Assembly: GCF_019933235.1 (NCBI RefSeq)
Contig: NZ_CP082945.1
Span: 5,245,501 to 5,309,500 of the forward strand
From: Streptomyces angustmyceticus
GTDB lineage: Bacteria; Actinomycetota; Actinomycetes; Streptomycetales; Streptomycetaceae
Direction of reading: 5' to 3'
DNA length: 64,000 nucleotides
Part shown: positions 40,508 through 49,058 of the stretch, piece after piece
How positions within the stretch are numbered: position 1 is the stretch's first letter
Layout: each line of letters opens with the position of its first letter
The notes under the pieces: generated by a model
What the model saw: the letters and a program-made list of their open reading frames with translations, nothing else
The model's database searches: none
What the model was told of the DNA's origin: nothing
Position numbers and translations under genes: made by a program

Positions 40508-41539
40508 TCACCCGCGCGGGGTCGGGCTCCCGGACGGGGCCCGGACGTCCGCGACGGCTACCGGCTCGCCGGTGCGCCGGGAACGCTCGCACGCCTCGGC
40601 GACGTAGAGCGCCTCCAGTGCCTCGGCGGGCGAGCACGGGCTCGGTGCCCGCCCCGCCGCGACCTCGGCGAAGACGCCCAGCTCGGTGACGTAGGCGTCG
40701 TGGAAGCGCTCCATGAACGTCGCGTACGGATCGGCGGCCCGCCGCCACGACAGCTTCGCCTCGGCGGACGGCAGCGGGGCCCGGTCGTCGAGCCCGACGA
40801 AGCGGGCGCCCTCGGAGCCGCACACCTCCAGCCGGACATCGTGGCCGGCCCCGTTGTAGCGGGTGGCCGTGACGGTGGCCAGGGTGTCGTCGTCGAAGCG
40901 CAGCAGCGCCGCGCAGGTGTCCACGTCGTCGCCGTCGGCGAAGAAGGGCGCGCCCCGGTTGGCGCCCTGTGCGAAGACCGAGACCACCTCGCGGCCGGTG
41001 AGCCAGCGCAGGATGTCGAAGTCGTGGATGCCGCAGTCCCGGAACAGCCCGCCGGAGGTGGGGATGTACGCCGCGGGCGGCGGCGTACGGTCGCTGGTGC
41101 AGGCGCGCAGGGTGTGCAGCCAGCCCAGCTCGCCGGAGCGCAGCGCCTCGCGGGCGGCGAGGTAGCCCGCGTCGAAGCGGCGCTGGAAACCGATCTGCAC
41201 CGGCACCGACCCGGCCTGCGCCCGTTCCACCACGGCGACCGTGCCCGGGACGTCCAGCGCCACCGGCTTCTCGCAGAACACCGGCACCCCGGCGTCCAGG
41301 GCCTGATGGAGCAGCGCGGCGTGCGCACTGGTCGCGGCGGTGATCACCACGCCGTCGAGGCCGTCCGCGTACAACTCCCCGATGCTCGCGGCGGACCGTA
41401 CGCCCAGGGCCGTGGCCAGGGACGCGGCGCGTGCGGTGTCCGCGTCGGCGACGACGAGGTCGGTGACGCCCGGGACGCCCAGCAGGGTGCGGGCGTGGAA
41501 CGCGCCGATGCGCCCGGTGCCGATCAGGCCGATCTTCAT
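40508..41539 (-). CDS. Gfo/Idh/MocA oxidoreductase (inositol 2-dehydrogenase-like)
   Basis: 343 residues. Start MKIGLIGTGRIGAFHARTL is a textbook Rossmann motif. VFCEKPVALD carries the catalytic Lys, and GLFRDCGIHDFDILRWLTG the Asp/His pair (DxxxH) of inositol/scyllo-inositol dehydrogenases. It probably oxidises an inositol or similar polyol with NAD. ATG 41539 follows a weak GAGAGGAACC site. It is divergent from the LacI gene. One of two LacI operator copies (41590-41601) stands in its promoter, so it is likely induced by the cyclitol or sugar that releases LacI. The window has two more members of the family. Confidence 0.88.
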   Translation of the reverse strand: MKIGLIGTGRIGAFHARTLLGVPGVTDLVVADADTARAASLATALGVRSAASIGELYADGLDGVVITAATSAHAALLHQALDAGVPVFCEKPVALDVPGTVAVVERAQAGSVPVQIGFQRRFDAGYLAAREALRSGELGWLHTLRACTSDRTPPPAAYIPTSGGLFRDCGIHDFDILRWLTGREVVSVFAQGANRGAPFFADGDDVDTCAALLRFDDDTLATVTATRYNGAGHDVRLEVCGSEGARFVGLDDRAPLPSAEAKLSWRRAADPYATFMERFHDAYVTELGVFAEVAAGRAPSPCSPAEALEALYVAEACERSRRTGEPVAVADVRAPSGSPTPRG

Positions 41540-41589
41540 GCCTCGGTTCCTCTCCGGGAGGGACGTGCGGACGCGCGCACCCGCACCTT

Positions 41590-41601
41590 TGGAACGGTCC
41601 A
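41590..41601. promoter_or_regulatory. LacI operator copy 1 (oxidoreductase side)
   Basis: TGGAACGGTCCA, a quasi-palindrome with central CG, is identical to the copy at 41750-41761. It overlaps the presumed -35 region of the leftward oxidoreductase gene. Confidence 0.7.
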
Positions 41602-41711
41602 ACGCTCACCGTCACGGGCACCCTGCATGTCCTGATGTCCGCATGTCAACCGTTCGTAGGCGTCGAGCAGGGGCGCACTGGCAGGGCGCGCGGGCGGGGC
41701 GTGTGCGGGCG

Positions 41712-41740
41712 TTGACGCCGATCCGGCCCGCTGCGAGGAT
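41712..41740 (+). promoter_or_regulatory. Promoter of the lacI-type gene
   Basis: TTGACG (41712-41717) and GAGGAT (41735-41740) are spaced 17 bases. The ATG at 41749 is 8 bases beyond and lacks a ribosome site, so a leaderless transcript is probable. Confidence 0.5.
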
Positions 41741-41748
41741 CGGCGTCC

Positions 41749-42840
41749 ATGGAACGGTCCAATGAGCAGCCGGGTGCGCGGTCCGGACAACCGCCCGCGG
41801 AGCCCCCCGCGGACCGGCATCCGACGATCCGCAGCGTCGCCGCGCGGGCGGGCGTCTCCAAGTCCCTGGTCTCGCTGGTGTTGCAGGGCTCGCCACGGGT
41901 CGGCGACGCCCGGCGGCAGGCCGTACTGGCGGCCATCGAGGAGCTGGGCTACCGCCCGAACGCCGCGGCCCGCAGCCTCGTCGCACGCCGCACCCACACC
42001 GTCGGCGTGCTGCTGCACGATATGCGCAACCCCTGGTTCGTCGAGGTCCTCGACGGCCTGAACTCCCTGCTGCAGGCGCACGGCCTGCGGATGCTGATGA
42101 TCGACGCCCGGCTGGACCGCCGGGCCGGCCAGGACTTCGCCCGCACCTTCCAGGAGCTGCGGGTCGACGGCATCGTCGTCGTCGGCACCCTCCCGGACAC
42201 CGAGGGGCTCGCCGAGGTCGCCGCGCGGCTGCCCATCGTCGTCGCGGGCAACCACGAACCCCGGCTGCCGCGCGTCGACCTCGTCGCCAACGACGACGAG
42301 CGCGGCGCCCGGCTCGCCACCGAGCACCTCATCGGCCTCGGCCACCGCCGGATCGCCCATATCGCCGGCCAGGGAATCGTCGGCGAGCTGCGCCGCCGCG
42401 GCTTCGAGGCCGCCGTACGCGCCCACGGCCTGACGCCGACCGCCGTGGTGGAGAGCGGCGACGGGACCGAGGAGGGCGGCTACCGCGCGGCCGTCCGGCT
42501 GCTCACCCCGGCGCGCGGCACCGGGCGCCCCGCCACCGGACGCCCCACCGCCCTCTTCGCGTTCAACGACATCTCCGGCGTCGGCGCGCTGTCCGCCGCC
42601 CAGGAACTGGGCCTGGCCGTCCCCGCCGACCTCTCCCTCGTCGGCTACGACAACACCTACCTCGCCCGCATCCGCCACCTCTGGCTGAACTCGGTGAACA
42701 ACGCCAGCCACGAAGTCGGCCGACGGGCGGCCCGCTGCCTCCTCGACCGTATGGAGCGCCCGGACGCCCCGGCCGGGCAGCAACTCGTCACCCCGGAACT
42801 GGAGATCAGAGGCTCGACGGCAGCACCCCGCCCCACCTGA
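41749..42840 (+). CDS. LacI family transcriptional regulator
   Basis: 363 residues. The LacI helix-turn-helix and hinge are clear (TIRSVAARAGVSKSLVSLVLQG, then RPNAAARSLVARRTHTVGVLL). The periplasmic-binding-like domain follows (VDGIVVVG, VDLVANDDERGARLATEHLI, LSLVGYDNTYLA). It probably represses the divergent oxidoreductase gene and itself, since identical 12-bp operators lie at 41590-41601 and over its own start codon (41750-41761). The effector is presumably the substrate of the oxidoreductase. The gene is leaderless by promoter position. Confidence 0.92.
   Translation: MERSNEQPGARSGQPPAEPPADRHPTIRSVAARAGVSKSLVSLVLQGSPRVGDARRQAVLAAIEELGYRPNAAARSLVARRTHTVGVLLHDMRNPWFVEVLDGLNSLLQAHGLRMLMIDARLDRRAGQDFARTFQELRVDGIVVVGTLPDTEGLAEVAARLPIVVAGNHEPRLPRVDLVANDDERGARLATEHLIGLGHRRIAHIAGQGIVGELRRRGFEAAVRAHGLTPTAVVESGDGTEEGGYRAAVRLLTPARGTGRPATGRPTALFAFNDISGVGALSAAQELGLAVPADLSLVGYDNTYLARIRHLWLNSVNNASHEVGRRAARCLLDRMERPDAPAGQQLVTPELEIRGSTAAPRPT
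41750..41761. promoter_or_regulatory. LacI operator copy 2 (over the lacI start codon)
   Basis: Second exact copy of TGGAACGGTCCA, starting at the T of the ATG. A bound repressor would block the transcription start, fitting autorepression. Confidence 0.7.
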
Positions 42841-42893
42841 ACCACGCGGGGGCGGGCGCCGGCCCCGGCCCGCTGCCCTGTGCTCCCACGTCT

Positions 42894-43817
42894 CTACGCC
42901 TTCCCGTCCCGCAGTTCGCGGTCCACCGCGCGCAGCAGGGTCAGCAGCATCCGGTTCAACGGGGTGGCGATACCGTGCCGTTCACCGGCCCTGACCACCG
43001 CGCCGGTGAGGAACTCATGCTCCATGGGGCGGCCCGCCATGCGGTCGTAGAGCATCGAGGAGCCGCCGTCGCGCGGGGCGGTGGCGTAGAGCTCCAAGGT
43101 CCTGGCGATGTCCGCCTCACCGATGTCCGCGCCCTCGGCGCGCGCGACGACGGCCGCCTCGCGCAGCAGATCGCGGGTGAGCGCGGCCATCTCCGGATCG
43201 GCGAAGATCCCGATCCGCTGCTGGAGAAGTGCCGTGACCGGGTTGGCCGCGAGATTGGTGAACAACTTCCGCCAAGCGGCCGTCGTGAAGTCGGGCACGC
43301 GGTGCACCCGCAGCCCGCTGCCGTCCAGCAGGGCGGCGAACCGGTCGGCCAACGGGCCCTCGGGTACGTGCAGTTCGCTGGCGACGTGGTGCAGGATCCG
43401 GCCCGGAGCGGTGCGCTCCGCCGAGATGTAGACCACGGTGGGCAGGATGCGGGTGCCCCGGGGGACGAGCGGAGCGACGCGCTCCTCCTGGCCGATGCCG
43501 TTCTGCAGCACCGCGACGGCGGTGTCCCGGCCGCACAGCCGCCGCAGCCAGCCCTCGGCGCCCGCGGTGTCCTGCGCCTTGGTGGTCAGCAGCACCCAGT
43601 CGACCGGCCCCACCTGCGCCGGATCGGTGACGATACGCACCGCCGCGGGCCGGACCTCCCCACCGCTCTCGACGCTCAGACCCGCCAGCGGGCTGCGGAC
43701 GCACAGCGTGACGTCGAGGCCGGCCCACCGTGCGAGGGCGGCCGTGTAGCCGCCGATCGCGCCGCCGCCGATCACCGCGATCCGGGCGGGCGCCGCTGCT
43801 GGGGACGTCCGGGGCAT
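42894..43817 (-). CDS. 2-dehydropantoate 2-reductase family protein
   Basis: 307 residues. The N-terminal NADP fold IAVIGGGAIGGYTAALA and central VLQNGIGQEERVAPLVP are typical of PanE/ApbA. The C-terminal domain has AAWRKLFTNLAANPVTALL with the catalytic Lys and Asn. The reaction in PanE is NADPH reduction of ketopantoate to pantoate (coenzyme A synthesis). Actinobacteria hold several paralogues, so this copy may act on another 2-keto acid, and no symbol is given. ATG 43817. Convergent with the LacI gene. Confidence 0.85.
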   Translation of the reverse strand: MPRTSPAAAPARIAVIGGGAIGGYTAALARWAGLDVTLCVRSPLAGLSVESGGEVRPAAVRIVTDPAQVGPVDWVLLTTKAQDTAGAEGWLRRLCGRDTAVAVLQNGIGQEERVAPLVPRGTRILPTVVYISAERTAPGRILHHVASELHVPEGPLADRFAALLDGSGLRVHRVPDFTTAAWRKLFTNLAANPVTALLQQRIGIFADPEMAALTRDLLREAAVVARAEGADIGEADIARTLELYATAPRDGGSSMLYDRMAGRPMEHEFLTGAVVRAGERHGIATPLNRMLLTLLRAVDRELRDGKA

Positions 43818-43938
43818 ACCTCGATCGTAGAGCCGGGATCGCGGCGCCGGGGACCTGACGGGTGGGTGCCGTCCGTGCCCCGGCGCCCGGTCCGCGGCGT
43901 CGCCCGGGCGGCGGGGCCCGGACCGGTTCCGGTGGCTC

Positions 43939-44133
43939 TCAGCGCCGGCCGCGTTGGCCCGGCCGCTGCGCCACCCACGCTCTGACCGTGTCGGCGAACC
44001 AGTACGGTTTTCCGCCCTCCACCAGATCCGGTTCGGGCAGCAGCCCGTGCTTGCGGTACGAGCGCACGGTGTCCGGCTGCACCTGGATGTGCGCGGCGAT
44101 CTCCTTGTACGACCAGAGCTTGCGGTCGGTCAT
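43939..44133 (-). CDS. Small MerR/excisionase-type helix-turn-helix protein
   Basis: 64 residues: LWSYKEIAAHIQVQPDTVRSYRKHGLLPEPD, then GGKPYWFADTVRAWVAQRPG. This is a lone winged helix-turn-helix of the MerR/excisionase fold without an effector domain. ATG 44133 follows AGGAGGT at ideal distance. Similar tiny proteins are encoded by plasmids, phages and chromosomal loci as DNA-binding cofactors. No integrase is nearby, so a prophage origin is not supported. Confidence 0.75.
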   Translation of the reverse strand: MTDRKLWSYKEIAAHIQVQPDTVRSYRKHGLLPEPDLVEGGKPYWFADTVRAWVAQRPGQRGRR

Positions 44134-44498
44134 CTCTGCCACCTCCTGGGCGCCGTACGCAGGATCGGCCCGGGGGAGCCGGCAGGGGGCTGCGTACGGC
44201 CTGGTGATCACTCACCCTGTGCCTGGACAACGACACCGAGTAACCATGGGGGAGGGGCTGTTGATCGGCTGTGACGGAAGCCCCGCGTAACGGTGACAGC
44301 CGTGACGCGGGGCGGATGGCTGTGACGGGGGCGGGACGGTCCGCCGATGGCGCCGCCCGGGTGGCAGGCCCCGCCCCTCGAAAGGCCCGAAAGGCCCGGA
44401 AGGCCGTGCCCTGTCCGGGGACGCGGTGCGAAAAGCCGTGTGGCGGGCCGGTTCCCCCGCTGGGAACCGGCCCGCCACACGTACATGCCCGCCGCGGC
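44134..44498. other. Gap between the small HTH gene and the peptidoglycan-binding gene
   Basis: 365 bases without a gene. Contains a hairpin GCCCCGCGT (44280-44288) / ACGCGGGGC (44305-44313), short GAAAGGCCC repeats near 44378-44403 and the strong minus-strand terminator at 44437-44481. Confidence 0.5.
44437..44481 (-). terminator. 20-bp stem terminator of the peptidoglycan-binding gene
   Basis: CGTGTGGCGGGCCGGTTCCC (44437-44456) pairs perfectly with its complement at 44462-44481, loop of 5. On the minus strand the stem is followed by GGCTTTTCG, so it is an intrinsic terminator for the gene ending at 44499. Confidence 0.85.
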
Positions 44499-44873
44499 TC
44501 AGGCGTACAGCGCCCGCCAGGTCTTCTTGCCGACCTTGCCGTTGGCGGTCAGATGGTGCCGGGACTGGAACTTCTTCACCGCGGCCAGGGTCTTCGGACC
44601 GAAGTACCCGGTCACGTCCCGCCACGGGAGATAGCGGCGGTTCGCCAGCAGGCACTGCACCTGCGAGACGCGGTCACCGCGCTGACCGTGGACCGTGAGG
44701 GCGGTTCCGTTGTAGTAGGCGCAGGCGGCGAGTGTGCCGGGCCGGGCGGCGGCCGGACCGGCGGCGGACGCCGGGCCGGTGAGCAGTCCGGCGGTCAGCA
44801 GCCCGGCGGTGGCGGTCAGGACGGCCGTGCGCTGGACGGCACGGCTGAGAGCATGGGCATTCACGAATTCCAC
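44499..44873 (-). CDS. Secreted peptidoglycan-binding domain protein
   Basis: About 124 residues. Signal peptide RAVQRTAVLTATAGLLTAGLLTGPASAA, then a short linker and a PG_binding_1 domain: GDRVSQVQCLLANRRYLPW, VTGYFGPKTLAAVKKFQSRHHL, and TANGKVGKKTWRALYA. It binds cell-wall glycan outside the membrane and has no catalytic domain. The start is uncertain: GTG 44873 (with GGGGGA upstream) or GTG 44864; GTG 44909 is less likely. Two cysteines (positions 53 and 74 or so) may form a disulphide. Followed by a 20-bp terminator. Confidence 0.82.
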   Translation of the reverse strand: MEFVNAHALSRAVQRTAVLTATAGLLTAGLLTGPASAAGPAAARPGTLAACAYYNGTALTVHGQRGDRVSQVQCLLANRRYLPWRDVTGYFGPKTLAAVKKFQSRHHLTANGKVGKKTWRALYA

Positions 44874-44985
44874 CGTTTCCCCCGTTGGATGCGTTGGATG
44901 TGATTCCACCCGCTGTGACGCCGGGGGAGCGCTGCGTGGTTCCGGCGAATCCGGAGCAATTGCCGCGCGACGGCATACGGTTCGC

Positions 44986-45005
44986 TTGCCTTGCCTTGCC
45001 TTGCC
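44986..45005. repeat. Pentanucleotide microsatellite (TTGCC)4
   Basis: Four perfect TTGCC units followed by TTGTC, just beyond the stop of the sugar porter gene. Short slippage-prone tract. Confidence 0.7.
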
Positions 45006-45026
45006 TTGTCCGGCCCCGGCCCGCCG

Positions 45027-46442
45027 TCAACTCCCGCTCGTCGTCGCCGCCCTGCGCAGCTCGTGCTCCAGATCCTCCAGCGCCAGCCCCTTCGTCTCCG
45101 GGGCGAACCGCTTGCAGAACACCAGGGACAGCACGCACATCAGGCCGAAGAACCAGAACGTGGTGCCGGCCCCGACCGCGTCGAGCAGCAGCGGAAAGGC
45201 GAGCGCCACCCCGAAGTTGACCAGCCACATCATGAACACCGCGGCGCCCATGGCCAGTCCGCGCACCTTGAGCGGGAACATCTCGGCGAGCAGCAGCCAG
45301 ACCCCGGTGTTGAGGGTGGCCTGCATGAACGCCATGTAGAGCACCATCAGGCCGAGGACGAGGGCGCTGACGGCGGGGGAGTGCGGCAGGCGGAAGGCGG
45401 CGCCCAGCAGGGCCAGCGAGCCGGCCATACCGGTCAGGCCCCACAGCAGCATCGGCCGCCGGCCGACCCGGTCGATCAGGGACATCCCGATCGCGGTGGC
45501 CAGGACGGAGACCGCGCCGACCGCGATGGTGGCGGTGATCGAGGCGCCGGTGCCCAGTCCCGTCGACGCCAGGATCTTGGGCGCGAAGTAGACGACGGCG
45601 TTGACCCCCGTGATCTGCTGCACGGCCGCCAGACCGATCCCGACCAGCAGCAGCCGCCGCACCCACGGCGTGCGCAACTGCTGCCAGGCGCCGCGCCGGG
45701 CGTCGGCCTCCAGGGCGCGGGCGTGATCGATACGGGCCAGCTCGGCGGGGACGTCCTCGGCCGGCAGCGTACGGTGCAACACCCGCGCCGCGTCGTCCGG
45801 TCGGCCCTTGCTGATGTACCAGCGCGGCGTGTCGGGCAGGAAGAACAGCCCGACGAACAGCGCCACGGCGGGCAGTGCCGCCAGGCCCAGCATCCAGCGC
45901 CAGGCCGCCCAGTGCGCCAGAACGGCGTTGATGAGGTAGGCGAGCAGCTGACCGCTGACGATCATCAGCGAGTTGAAGGAGACCAGCCGGCCGCGGATGT
46001 GCGGGGGCGCGATCTCGGACAGGTACAGCGGGGTGATGACGGAGGCGCTGCCGACGGCGAGCCCGAGGACGAAGCGCGCCGCGGTCATGAACGCCACGCC
46101 CGGGGAGAGCGCGACGGCCAGCGCGCCGCCGATGAACACGATGCCCGCCCACAGCAGCGCGTTGCGCCGGCCCAGCGCATCGGACATCCGGCCGCCGATC
46201 AGCGAACCGAAGGCCGCGCCGATCAGCAGCGCGCTGGTGATGACGCCCTCCCCGAGGGAGGTGAGGCCGAAGTGGTCCTCCATGAAGGGCAGGGCCCCGG
46301 AGATCACTCCGGTGTCGTAGCCGAACAGGGCGCCGCCGAGGGCGGCTATGGCAGCGATGCCGACGATGAAGCGCTTGGCGCCGCGGGCCCGCACGCTCTC
46401 GCGCGGGCCGGCGGACGCCACCTGGCTGGTCGGAGCCGCCAT
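45027..46442 (-). CDS. MFS sugar porter, probable myo-inositol transporter
   Basis: 471 residues from ATG 46442 (GGAG 6 bases upstream); GTG 46457 would add five. Twelve transmembrane helices and the sugar-porter motifs are visible: GYDTGVISGALPF, GRMSDALGRRNALLW, LYLSEIAPPHIRGRLVS, and PETKGLALEDLE at the end. Family members import inositol, xylose or other sugars with H+. Its place downstream of iolG on the same strand, in a locus with all iol enzymes, supports myo-inositol uptake (IolT-like). 346 bases separate it from iolG, so it may have its own promoter. Confidence 0.88.
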   Translation of the reverse strand: MAAPTSQVASAGPRESVRARGAKRFIVGIAAIAALGGALFGYDTGVISGALPFMEDHFGLTSLGEGVITSALLIGAAFGSLIGGRMSDALGRRNALLWAGIVFIGGALAVALSPGVAFMTAARFVLGLAVGSASVITPLYLSEIAPPHIRGRLVSFNSLMIVSGQLLAYLINAVLAHWAAWRWMLGLAALPAVALFVGLFFLPDTPRWYISKGRPDDAARVLHRTLPAEDVPAELARIDHARALEADARRGAWQQLRTPWVRRLLLVGIGLAAVQQITGVNAVVYFAPKILASTGLGTGASITATIAVGAVSVLATAIGMSLIDRVGRRPMLLWGLTGMAGSLALLGAAFRLPHSPAVSALVLGLMVLYMAFMQATLNTGVWLLLAEMFPLKVRGLAMGAAVFMMWLVNFGVALAFPLLLDAVGAGTTFWFFGLMCVLSLVFCKRFAPETKGLALEDLEHELRRAATTSGS

Positions 46443-46788
46443 CGTCAGCTCCGGCACGCCGCGCGGGACGACCCCGCGGCCGGGGCCGGTGTCGGCGGCG
46501 CCGGAGAGCGGCGGGCCGGAGAGCCAGGAGCCGGGGAGCGTCGGGCGGGCGCCGGGCCCAGGGATATGCGGTCGGCGCGGAGCCGGCCGGCGGCGGGGGC
46601 GACGTACATGGTGCGGGGCCTTTCGGTGGAACGGGCCGTTCAGCGGGGCGAGCCGTCGGTGCGGCGGGCCTCTCGGTGCGGGGGCGCGGCGGCTCGGGTG
46701 CTCGCGGGCGCGGGAGGTCAGAGGCGCGGGCGCCTTTCGGGGGACGGGGTTCAGGGGGCGGACTCTTGAACTGCGACGGGGGTGCCCT
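46443..46788. other. Gap between iolG and the sugar porter gene
   Basis: 346 bases, very GC-rich with repeated GGAGAGC/GGGGAGCG and CTCGGTGCGG motifs. No gene, clear promoter or terminator recognised. Confidence 0.4.
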
Positions 46789-47808
46789 CTAGCGGTACAA
46801 CGCCGGCCGCTCGATCAGTTCGACGGGGACCCGTTCGCCGGTGGTCTGGGCCCGTACGCCCGCCTCGCACACCGCGGCCGCGGCGTAACCGTCCCAGCAG
46901 CTGGGGCCCTCTACCTCGCCGCGCCGGGTGGCGTTCACCCAGTGCTGCACCTGCCGGTCGTAGGCCTCCTCGAAGCGCTCCACGAAACCGGGCGGAACGG
47001 CGCCGCCCCAGCGGCCCGCGGCATTGCTGAACACGCCGTGGTCGTCACCGATGCGGGCGGTGCCGTTCTCGCAGACCGCCTCGCAGCCGACCTGGTAGCC
47101 GAAGCCGCAGTTGACGAAGATCTCGGTGTCCACGACCTGGCCGCCGGCGGTCTCGAACAGGACCAGCTGCGGGTCGCTGAGGCCCTCCGGGGCGTTGCCC
47201 GTGGGGGCCGGGCGCAGCACCCGGACCGCGGTGATCTCCTCCTCCAGCAGCCAGCGCGTCACATCGATCTCGTGCACCACCGAGTCGTTGATCATCATCG
47301 CGTTGGTGAAGCCGGGCGGGGTGTCGGCGTTGCGGTGCTTGTTGTGCAGCATCAGCGGACGGCCGTGGGCGCCCTGCTCCAGGAGGGACTTGAGGGAGCG
47401 GTAGTCCGCGTCGTAACGGCGCATGAAACCGACCTGGACGCGGCGGTGCCCCAGCGCCTGCTCGGCCTCCAGGACCCGCAGCGCGGAGGCGGCGTCCGGC
47501 GTCAGCGGCTTCTCGCACAGCACGGGCAGATCCCGCGCGAAGGCCGCCAGCAGCGCCGCCTCGTGCGCGGGCCCGGGCGAGGCGATCAGCACGGCGTCCA
47601 CCGCGGGGTCGTCCAGGGCGGCGGCCGGGTCCGTGTACGGCGTGCACCCGGTGATGCCGTCGGCGAGGCGCTTGATGCGGTCCGCGTCGATGTCGACCAC
47701 GGCCGCCACCCGGGCCCCGCTGATCACCTCGTTGATCCGGCGTACGTGGTCGGCGCCCATCCGGCCGGTGCCGATGACCGCCACACCGAGCGTTTCGTGC
47801 GAAGTCAT
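46789..47808 (-). CDS. iolG: Inositol 2-dehydrogenase (IolG), Gfo/Idh/MocA family
   Basis: 339 residues. GVAVIGTGRMGADHVRRI is the NAD-binding motif, LPVLCEKPLTPD carries the catalytic Lys, and DSVVHEIDVTRWLL has the Asp/His pair. It oxidises myo-inositol to 2-keto-myo-inositol (scyllo-inosose), the first catabolic step. Assignment rests on family plus the surrounding iolE, iolC, iolB, iolD and iolA genes. ATG 47808 with GAGGAC upstream. The leader contains AAGGACTTGAGGAC (47812-47825), nearly the same as a sequence ahead of iolE, and the palindrome at 47858-47876. Confidence 0.9.
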   Translation of the reverse strand: MTSHETLGVAVIGTGRMGADHVRRINEVISGARVAAVVDIDADRIKRLADGITGCTPYTDPAAALDDPAVDAVLIASPGPAHEAALLAAFARDLPVLCEKPLTPDAASALRVLEAEQALGHRRVQVGFMRRYDADYRSLKSLLEQGAHGRPLMLHNKHRNADTPPGFTNAMMINDSVVHEIDVTRWLLEEEITAVRVLRPAPTGNAPEGLSDPQLVLFETAGGQVVDTEIFVNCGFGYQVGCEAVCENGTARIGDDHGVFSNAAGRWGGAVPPGFVERFEEAYDRQVQHWVNATRRGEVEGPSCWDGYAAAAVCEAGVRAQTTGERVPVELIERPALYR

Positions 47809-47811
47809 GTC

Positions 47812-47827
47812 GTCCTCAAGTCCTTAC
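47812..47827 (-). promoter_or_regulatory. iol motif copy upstream of iolG
   Basis: On the minus strand GTAAGGACTTGAGGAC. Its last 14 bases agree at 13 of 14 with the AAGGACTTAAGGAC found at 49045-49058 between iolE and iolC. It overlaps the iolG ribosome site, so a bound repressor would block transcription elongation or translation. Confidence 0.45.
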
Positions 47828-47857
47828 GTGCTACGGAGTGTGATGTACGCTGGGAAC

Positions 47858-47876
47858 CGATTACGCTCAGTAATCG
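47858..47876. promoter_or_regulatory. Palindrome upstream of iolG
   Basis: CGATTAC (47858-47864) and GTAATCG (47870-47876) are inverted arms with a 5-base centre, 50 bases before the iolG start, where an operator is expected. Confidence 0.5.
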
Positions 47877-48002
47877 TTGCCGGGGTGTGAGGAGGCGTCG
47901 TGAGGCATCCGCATGCGAGACATTCCTGTGCGAGACATACCTGCACGGGGCGCCCGCATCAAGGCGCGGATCGCAAGCGGGGCCGGCGTGGCGGCGACCG
48001 GC

Positions 48003-48923
48003 TCAGGCGCCGCAGGAGCGCAGGAAGCGGCGGGTGCGCTCGGCGATGGGGAACGGCTGGTCGGGCGGACAGGGGTACATGTCCTGCTCGACGATGGCGA
48101 AGAGGTCGACGTCCAGTTCCTGGGCGGCCTGCAGGACGGGCGGCAGCGCGGGCACGCCGAGCGGCGGTTCGCACATCACGCCCTGCCTGACGGCCGGCCC
48201 GAACGGGGTGCCCTTGGCGACCACGTCGCCGAGGATGTCCGGGTCGACCTGCTTGAGGTGGAGGTAGCCGATCCGCTCGCCGTAGGTGCGGATGAGCTTG
48301 ACGCTGTCGCCGCCGCAGTACGCGTAATGGCCGGTGTCCAGGCAGAGGTTGACCAGGCCGGAGTCGGTGGCGTGCAGGAACCGCTCGACGTGCTCCTCGG
48401 TGTCGATGTGGGTGTCGGCGTGCGGGTGGACCACGATGTCCAGCCCGAACTCGTCCCGCACCCGCTTGCCCAGCCGCTCCATGCCGGTGGTCAGGTGCTT
48501 CCACTGCTCCACGGTCAGCTCGCGCGGCTCGATCTCCTCGGCGGTCTTGTCGTCCCGCCAGAAGGACGGGATGACGACGAGGTGCTTCGCGTCCATCGCC
48601 TGAGTGAGGGTGGCGACCTCGGAGACGTGCGCCCAGGTCTTGTCCCATACGGACGGGCCGTGGTGCAGCGAGGTGAAGATCGTGCCGGCTGAGACCCGCA
48701 GGCTGCGGCGGGCGATCTCGTCGTGCAGGACGGCGGGGTCGGTGGGCAGGTAGCCGTACGGGCCGAGTTCGATCCACTCGTAGCCGGCCTCGGCGACCTC
48801 GTCCAGGAAGCGCTGCCAGGGGACCTGCTGGTCGTCGTCGGGGAACCAGACTCCCCAGGAGTCGGGGGCGGAACCGACGCGGAGGCGGTCCAGGACGGGC
48901 GGGGCGGCATGGGGAACGGACAT
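48003..48923 (-). CDS. iolE: Inosose dehydratase (IolE)
   Basis: 306 residues, TIM barrel. Features: RVGSAPDSWGVWFPDD at the start, AGYEWIELGPYGYLP, DIVVHPHADTHIDTEEHVERFL, LDTGHYAYCGGDSV, RIGYLHLKQVD and IVEQDMYPCPPDQPF, with the metal-binding Glu, Asp and His positions. It dehydrates 2-keto-myo-inositol to 3D-(3,5/4)-trihydroxycyclohexane-1,2-dione. ATG 48923 has GAGAGGAGAG upstream; longer frames lack this. Its promoter (49023-49045) contains the same 23-bp element as that of the divergent iolC operon. Confidence 0.92.
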   Translation of the reverse strand: MSVPHAAPPVLDRLRVGSAPDSWGVWFPDDDQQVPWQRFLDEVAEAGYEWIELGPYGYLPTDPAVLHDEIARRSLRVSAGTIFTSLHHGPSVWDKTWAHVSEVATLTQAMDAKHLVVIPSFWRDDKTAEEIEPRELTVEQWKHLTTGMERLGKRVRDEFGLDIVVHPHADTHIDTEEHVERFLHATDSGLVNLCLDTGHYAYCGGDSVKLIRTYGERIGYLHLKQVDPDILGDVVAKGTPFGPAVRQGVMCEPPLGVPALPPVLQAAQELDVDLFAIVEQDMYPCPPDQPFPIAERTRRFLRSCGA

Positions 48924-49022
48924 GCTGCGGCTCTCCTCTCGCCGGTCGGCGGTGACCGGGAGGCGCTGGGGCGGGTCGTTGGGGCGGTTCGTGGGGCACA
49001 GCCTCTCTGCCGCCCCGAGGGG

Positions 49023-49058
49023 TGTCAAGACTTCGTCCTGACATAAGGACTTAAGGAC
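49023..49058 (-). promoter_or_regulatory. iolE promoter element with adjacent AAGGACTT repeat
   Basis: Minus strand 49045-49023 reads TATGTCAGGAC, then six bases, then TTGACA (-35). It matches the iolC element at 19 of 23 positions. Next to it (49045-49058, plus strand) AAGGACTTAAGGAC is a tandem half-site repeat. Candidate binding site of the iol regulator. Confidence 0.6.

Noticed and set aside
43939..44133. Excisionase-like protein as sign of a prophage or integrated plasmid
   Set aside because: No integrase, attachment-site repeat, tRNA gene or phage gene is near it.
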